Shown piece by piece: positions 60,701-64,000 of a stretch of 64,000 nucleotides of DNA; the first letter of the stretch is position 1, and each line of letters starts with the position of its first letter. Made by a program: the position numbers and the translations under genes. Source of the DNA: Tubulanus polymorphus (Eukaryota; Nemertea; Palaeonemertea; Tubulaniformes; Tubulanidae); the NCBI RefSeq assembly GCF_964204645.1, contig NC_134035.1:8804501-8868500 (forward strand), given 5' to 3'. The notes beneath the pieces are model-generated. The model saw only the letters and a list, made by a program, of their open reading frames with translations. It was not told the DNA's origin and did not search any database.

Positions 60701-62924
60701 TTACTTATTGGTTAATAGATTAATGAATGAACGCAATGATAAGTCTTGTTTTTAATTTCAATCTGCTGCTGTAGATTGTATCCTGAAGAACAAATGAAAA
60801 CGAAGTCTAGCTGTGAAACGCTAGTGAGTCCGTGTAAACATGTCGATAACGTCATCAGTTCGTCTTCTATCAGTGGGTAAGTACCATGGCACAGTTCCAT
60901 CGAACCTTCAGTAATACCTTGGCTAGTTGAGAAAAAGATGGAGACACGTTTAGCACCTATCTGTAGAGCCAGTTTCCTAGTTCTGCGCCGCCGGAAGCAA
61001 GTTCATCATATCCGACAGCCTAGGCGCTTATCGTGCAAAGATACGCACCTATTTTTTTCAAGGGGTTCGGGGGTCTTCGGAGAAATTTTTTAAGATATTT
61101 TTCAAAGGGTTACATTTCGTAGGCTCTGGGGCTATTTGGGACGATAGTTTTCCGGTATCCTGATTCAGGTTGATTGCGTCACTTCGTTTATGAATGTTTT
61201 AGACGCAGCTGTCATAGTCGATTAGAGATATGTTTGAAAAAATCACGATCGGCAAAATTATGAACTTATCAAAAAAATTATGAAATTATCTAATTGTGAA
61301 CATGGTTCTAATACGGTTACCGATAACACTTTCCCATTCGCTATTTTCAATAAAAACGTTCCGTGGTTTCCTCTTCAGTTATGCCGCCTTCCATCGACAA
61401 GTGTCCGAACAACTGCGAATCTATCTACCGCCCGAGAAGGTCAATTCTGAATCGATGAACAACACGATATTAGAAGTTTGGAAACAACTTCCCGACGATC
61501 AGAGGAACGCGATGGTCGCCATGGCGATGATGGGCGAATTGAATAAATCGTTGAGCAAAGATTTGGACGATATACGCTTGGAACCGATTTGCGATGACGA
61601 TTTTGTCGATGTAACCGCGCGATGTAAGTTGAAATTAAAGTAGAGTCCGCTTAATTCGGAACGTTCGGGACCAACAAAATTTATCCGGTTTACGGGAAAT
61701 CCGGATTAAAAAGTCATTTTCTTGTGCGGTATATTTGATGAACAAATGGACTGCAAATATTGTCCGGATTAAGCCAATCCGGATTTATTATATAGAGATT
61801 TTAGAGAAATTCATTAATAACACCCCTAAGTACTATCTGCTAATTCCATTAGAATAGAATTAGAATTTCTTAGTGCAGCTAGATAATTGTACTCTCCATT
61901 TTTCCCGGTTTTTTTCAGTCCAGACTTCACATGTGTTCAGTGTTTCACCTGAGACATTTTTATTGAAATTGATCTACAAACGCTAGACTTTAGACATTTT
62001 ATCAGTAAATTTTTTAGAAGCGATTGTTGACACTTGTACTTTACAATACAATGTTCGACTGTCTGAAGTGCAGGCTCAGGGCGGCAAATGATCAGATTTT
62101 TGTTTACAATTAAGTTTTCCCTTTTCCATGAAGTTCCGCATTCATTTTCAGCTAATGAAATAGACGCGGATGTGTTGTGCGCGGTGAATGATTTAATGAA
62201 TGGTACCGTTCCGAACCTTCACGACGCTTTACCCCCTCAAACCGACGGACAACATACGTCGCCACCAAAATTGAATCTCAGTACTCCCGATTTCAAGAAT
62301 CTCGATTTGTCAAATATCAATGAGGTTTGTTTATAGCGACGACGCTTATGAGGATTTTCTTGTTGAGATTTCTATTTTCGTTACTGACCAATGTATTCCA
62401 CTTTCAGTCATTGCCATGGGTATCCGGATTCGAAATGGATTTGTTCAAACATATGTTTGATGAGAAAACTCTAGAAGCATCTTCTCCGATTGCTCTGACA
62501 CTAGTAAGTAAAATACAGTGGCCGCTTTTATAGAAGAGAACATCTTTAATCCCGAGGTTAAAGATGTTCCCTGGGCCTGGTTTTATAGACTGGTATAACC
62601 TTTAACCCGGGGGTTAACTCAATTGATCATGAATTGAGTTAGCCCTCGGGTTAAAGGTAATACCAGTCTAACCAACCGGGCCCTTACTCTTGGGTTAGTT
62701 TATACCAGTCTACAAAACTGGCCCCATAATCCCTCACTAGTCTGATATGGGGTTAAGACACAGTTTCTCAGTGTTTAGGCCCCTCCTTACGATGGTGTGA
62801 AATATACGAATATTTGTCTATTTTTCAGGCTGACGCCGATGATTGGCAGTTGATCAATCCTCTTGATCTCAGTGTTCCCGTCAATAAACGGCTATCATTG
62901 AACCTCCCGCTGCATGAAGAGTAA
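57381..62924 (+). CDS. bHLH and HMG-box-like nuclear protein, MEIOSIN/STRA8-like, 14 exons, 618 residues
   Basis: Coding exons: 57381-57518, 57639-57714, 57848-57935, 58215-58358, 59112-59439, 59704-59778, 59860-59993, 60210-60302, 60392-60460, 60775-60876, 61379-61623, 62152-62324, 62408-62503, 62829-62924. Every junction has GT-AG ends and the phases join without a stop (1,857 nt). Residues 8-71 form a bHLH region: basic KIKRRASDAKWR, helix 1 to LKKIIP, a proline-bearing loop, helix 2 VLVLKECNQHLNFLEQTI. Residues about 416-468 look like an HMG box (YAAFHRQVSEQLRIY, then EVWKQLPDDQRNAM around W450). Basic stretches (PRTPKRRRLN) could be nuclear signals; the C-terminus is acidic and leucine-rich. 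bHLH plus HMG in one protein is the known layout of MEIOSIN, partner of STRA8 in switching on meiosis. Orthology is inferred from architecture; another divergent bHLH factor is the alternative. Confidence 0.85.
58790..58960. mobile_element. Palindromic ACTGTGGAACTGGGTCC-family copies in intron 4
   Basis: Two overlapping decayed copies; the clearer runs ggatccagttccacagtc to gaactgtggaactgggtcc (58859-58962). Confidence 0.55.
60037..60155. mobile_element. ACTGTGGAACTGGGTCC-family palindromic MITE in intron 7
   Basis: agtttcacagttgtgagttt at the left, then a tandemly repeated taactcgtaagcgtggaact at the right. Related to 44727-44817, 44934-45031 and 58790-58960. Confidence 0.5.
60524..60632. 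mobile_element. GGTTTTATAGACTGG-family MITE in intron 9
   Basis: actggttctatagaactggc at the left; taccagtcgataaaaccggg at the right. Confidence 0.55.
61379..61623 (+). CDS. Exon 11 of the bHLH-HMG gene: HMG-box-like region
   Basis: Encodes about 82 residues: the HMG-like segment with the FH/W core pattern, then KSLSKDLDDIRLEPICDDDF. It fits the last two helices of an HMG box best; helix 1 is short. This assignment is the least certain part of the gene. Confidence 0.7.
61641..61795. mobile_element. pogo/mariner-like MITE in intron 11
   Basis: Contains agtccgcttaattcggaac, ggaaatccggattaaaa and attaagccaatccggatt, as in 9190-9478. It ends near a TATATA stretch. Confidence 0.45.
62573..62725. 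mobile_element. GGTTTTATAGACTGG-family palindromic MITE in intron 13
   Basis: Intact arms ggcctggttttatagactgg and the inverse around taccagtctaaccaaccggg (62573-62683), followed by an extra right-end fragment ending ctacaaaactggcccc. Confidence 0.65.
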
Positions 62925-63233
62925 CCAAACTATGCTTCAAACCCAGAGCAGCGCATTTAATCGATTCCAGTTAAATCTTTGTTTGTTTTGATCATTTTCG
63001 AAATCTTTATACGTTGTTTTCATTTTGTTTAAGTATTCTATACTAGAAAGTTTTTTCATGTTTATTGTATCACTATTTAAATTGTTAAAGTTTAGTGTTG
63101 CACAACGGTTAATTTATTAGAATAATGAAAGTTCTGAGTTTATTTCTGTCTGATTTTTGGGCGAATCGAAAGTTTAAAGTACTTGCCAGAAAACCTTGTA
63201 AATGATGTTTACTTAGATGTTGTTGATTGATTA

Positions 63234-63239
63234 AATAAA
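63234..63239 (+). terminator. Likely polyadenylation signal of the bHLH-HMG gene
   Basis: AATAAA lies 310 nt after the stop codon, in AT-rich sequence, with no further coding signal in between. Confidence 0.55.
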
Positions 63240-63409
63240 TTATTAGTTCTCGAATTAGATTGCTGTCTATGTTTGATTTTTTGGGATCTCCTGTCACGAT
63301 GTCAAGAGCAGGATATGAATATGAATTTGGCCTTGAATTAAAATGTCAGTAGGGTATTGTCCTGTCGGTTCGTCACTCGTGACCGCGGTTTCGTGGTAAT
63401 TGTACTTAC

Positions 63410-63503
63410 CGAGTATCATGCCTGATAAGACTACCAATATAACCAAGAAAAATTGATACGATTTATTGATCGTTGTACAGTTGGTTGAAAGGTACTCTGC
63501 CAT
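63410..63503 (-). CDS. Possible first coding exon of a membrane protein
   Basis: Minus-strand frame starting at the ATG at 63503 (context gaaATGG), about 31 residues MAEYLSTNCTTINKSYQF then FLVILVVLSGMIL, ending at a consensus donor (CTCG then gtaagt). One hydrophobic segment after a short hydrophilic N-terminus would suit a type II anchor or signal. The next exon was not found, and the gene would run antisense into the 3' end of the bHLH-HMG gene. No function assigned. Confidence 0.3.
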
Positions 63504-64000
63504 TTCAGGTTCTTGGCTTAAGAACCCGTGATAACGATAAAGTACGATATTTCGTCAGAGCATTATCAATAAAACAGTCAATTATAACCTGACCCGATTC
63601 GCACTGCGTAAAAGACAAGTTATTCTCGTCTAAACAATTGATAATAGTTGAGGGAAGTTTTGGACGATTTTCATGACTTTGGCCATCATTGATAGGGTTT
63701 TGATTTCTGAATTTAAGTACTATCCTTGATTCAGCTTCAAAGACTTTTTCGTGTCAGACCCCTGTGAAAAATACCGATTGACAGATCCTAAACCGATTTT
63801 TGTATGTTGAATATGAATCCATCAAATATAAAGAAATCTAAGATTTTAGTTCATTAACTTAAAACCATTCAGTTATAGACTGGAAAGTGTCCCGTGCCCC
63901 AACACGTGAATACTGGATACTCGCGCATTACTCGCCCGCGAAGTTGAATTCGAAGTCGGGCCTACTCAGATACGGTATTAAACTTTATTCATCCTGATAA
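63504..64000. other. Right edge: no gene seen
   Basis: AT-rich sequence without an exon-like frame; it may contain the promoter of the possible minus-strand gene starting at 63503. Confidence 0.4.

Overview
The window is nuclear DNA from an animal. Genes have many exons, GT-AG introns run to 17 kb, most of the sequence is intronic or intergenic, and short palindromic DNA transposons, SINE-like repeats and minisatellites are dense. I cannot name the species. The repeat style and gene set suggest a marine invertebrate, possibly a lophotrochozoan such as a mollusc, annelid or brachiopod (inference only).

Layout. (1) 954-3557, minus strand: the first four coding exons of a dimeric dihydrodiol dehydrogenase-like GFO/IDH/MocA oxidoreductase. 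The rest lies beyond the left edge. (2) 4735-47101, plus strand, head to head with the first: a complete 7-exon, 272-residue tetraspanin spread over 42 kb. Its introns 1 to 3 (14.6, 17.7 and 6.3 kb) hold nearly all the repeats: a 50-unit 27-bp minisatellite, other tandem arrays, a tRNA-derived SINE array, kilobase-scale C/T tracts and several nested MITEs. (3) 47102-53200: AT-rich, no convincing gene. (4) 53214-53905, minus: remains of a rhodopsin-class receptor with stops and a frameshift. (5) 54586-56662: a complete, apparently intact Merlin DNA transposon with 246-bp terminal inverted repeats, an 8-bp target duplication and a 327-residue DDE transposase. (6) 57381-62924, plus: a 14-exon gene whose reading frame closes at every junction, giving 618 residues with an N-terminal bHLH region and a central HMG-box-like region, an architecture matching the meiosis initiators MEIOSIN/STRA8. 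(7) 63410-63503, minus: a possible first exon of another gene.

The genes show no common pathway; this is an ordinary animal gene neighbourhood. The strongest points for follow-up are the bHLH-HMG gene, the intact Merlin element, a related empty site that proves TTAA-targeted insertion of a piggyBac-like MITE, several unrelated palindromic repeat families with a common terminus, and a local duplication of the end of tetraspanin exon 5 with its splice donor. All gene models come from reading frame continuity and splice-site consensus by eye; no similarity search was run.
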